From: Saprospiraceae bacterium
GTDB lineage: Bacteria > Bacteroidota > Bacteroidia > Chitinophagales > Saprospiraceae
Length of the DNA stretch: 6,382 bases
Direction of reading: 5' to 3'
Assembly: GCA_027031185.1 (NCBI GenBank)
Contig: JALVEF010000544.1
Span: 1 to 6,382, forward strand
The stretch's first letter is position 1. The number at the start of each line of letters is the position of its first letter. Shown here piece after piece: positions 6,125 through 6,382 of the stretch. The translations under genes were made by a program, and so were the position numbers. The notes beneath the pieces are model-generated. The model did not search any database, was not told where the DNA came from, and was given only the letters and a program-made list of their open reading frames with translations.

Positions 6125-6232
6125 GTACGTGCGGGGCAACTACGATCGTTGAGCGATGAGCTGAGCGGACTCGAAGCCCGGAGTCGAACCGTGGTCGGTG
6201 AGCGAAGTCGAACCGAAACGCCCCGCACTTAC
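6125..6232. repeat. Inverted-repeat pair 1 of the GTAAGTGCGGGGC family (108 bp)
   Basis: GTACGTGCGGGGC (6125-6137) and GCCCCGCACTTAC (6220-6232) are inverted repeats matching at 12 of 13 positions. They enclose about 80 bases rich in short CGAA/TCGAAC repeats. No direct repeat of the flanks is seen, so transposition is not shown. Confidence 0.55.
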
Positions 6233-6281
6233 CCCTGATACTACCATGTACCTTGGACCGTTGACCTTGGACCATCAAACC

Positions 6282-6316
6282 GTAAGTGCGGGGCCGCAAA
6301 ACCGTCCCGCACTTAC
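6282..6316. repeat. Inverted-repeat pair 2 of the GTAAGTGCGGGGC family (35-bp hairpin)
   Basis: GTAAGTGCGGG (6282-6292) and CCCGCACTTAC (6306-6316) form a perfect 11-bp stem with a 13-base loop. The left arm could instead pair with 6220-6232 over 13 bp with a 49-base loop, so two hairpins compete for the same strand. No T-run follows. Confidence 0.6.
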
Positions 6317-6339
6317 TTGCCCAAAAGGCGGGGCAAGTA
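6314..6339. repeat. Hairpin, 9-bp stem and 8-base loop
   Basis: TACTTGCCC (6314-6322) and GGGCAAGTA (6331-6339) are perfect inverted repeats around AAAAGGCG. The left arm shares three bases with the preceding hairpin's right arm, so the two would compete. It is not followed by a T-run. Confidence 0.5.
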
Positions 6340-6382
6340 GCGCTCATCATGTTAAAAGCAGAAGCGGGAAGGGGTCAAGCCC

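Larger units (their letters stand above)
6105..6382. other. Non-coding, GC-richer intergenic repeat region
   Basis: I can support no gene in these 278 bases. The region holds four alternating copies of a 13-bp unit (GTAAGTGCGGGGC and its reverse complement). It also holds GAGCGAAGTCGAAC-type and CGGAGTCGAACC-type short repeats at about 6168-6214, a CCTTGGACC direct repeat (6251-6259 and 6265-6273), and a further hairpin at 6314-6339. Its base composition is visibly richer in G+C than the operon. The last 40 bases show nothing recognisable and may lead to a gene outside the window. Confidence 0.6.

Noticed and set aside
6160..6215. Possible tRNA T-arm on the minus strand (GGTTCGACTCC)
   Set aside because: The flanking bases do not form the five-pair T-stem, and no acceptor stem, anticodon arm or D-arm is visible.
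6105..6350. Minus-strand open reading frame of 81 codons
   Set aside because: It is formed across the inverted-repeat region; its Arg/Ser/His-rich translation is the usual product of TCGAAC/GAGCGAAG-type repeats. No domain, no supporting context.

Overview
The window looks like a piece of a Bacteroidota chromosome, possibly from the Saprospiria or a related group; that placement is an inference. It rests on the last gene, a bifunctional-nuclease (BFN/DUF151) domain followed by a C-terminal UVR motif, an arrangement typical of Bacteroidota. It also rests on A-rich leaders without clear Shine-Dalgarno sequences, and on intergenic repeats of a kind common in these genomes. All genes lie on the plus strand.

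Positions 232-5791 hold six tightly packed genes that read as one transcription unit: hypB, hypC, hypD, hypX (hoxX), a six-bladed NHL-repeat protein, and a BFN-UVR protein. hypD/hypX and hypX/NHL overlap by four bases (ATGA), and the last two genes are 4 bp apart. The first four genes serve [NiFe]-hydrogenase maturation. HypB is the GTPase for nickel insertion. HypC and HypD carry and assemble the Fe(CN)2CO group. HypX makes the CO ligand from a formyl donor when oxygen is present. The operon therefore implies an uptake-type [NiFe] hydrogenase elsewhere in the genome and an aerobic or microaerobic lifestyle. hypA, hypE, hypF and the hydrogenase structural genes are not in the window. The NHL protein has no known role but is translationally coupled to hypX, which makes it a candidate accessory factor. 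The BFN protein may simply be co-transcribed.

The most unusual feature is the non-coding DNA on both sides. Immediately after the BFN stop codon lies a 163-bp imperfect palindrome (5792-5954) with perfect 14-bp terminal inverted repeats beginning GTAACTG. It is flanked by an exact 8-bp direct repeat (AATCCTAA), the signature of a transposed non-coding element (MITE). GTAA ends and an 8-bp duplication fit the IS66 family. The window begins inside a second copy of the same element (its right half, 1-93), followed by two extra tandem right-arm units (94-218) ending 13 bp before hypB. Degenerate copies continue at 5965-6085.

Positions 6086-6382 carry no gene I can support. They contain a different set of inverted repeats: four alternating copies of a 13-bp GTAAGTGCGGGGC-like unit, which can fold into mutually exclusive hairpins, and two further small hairpins.
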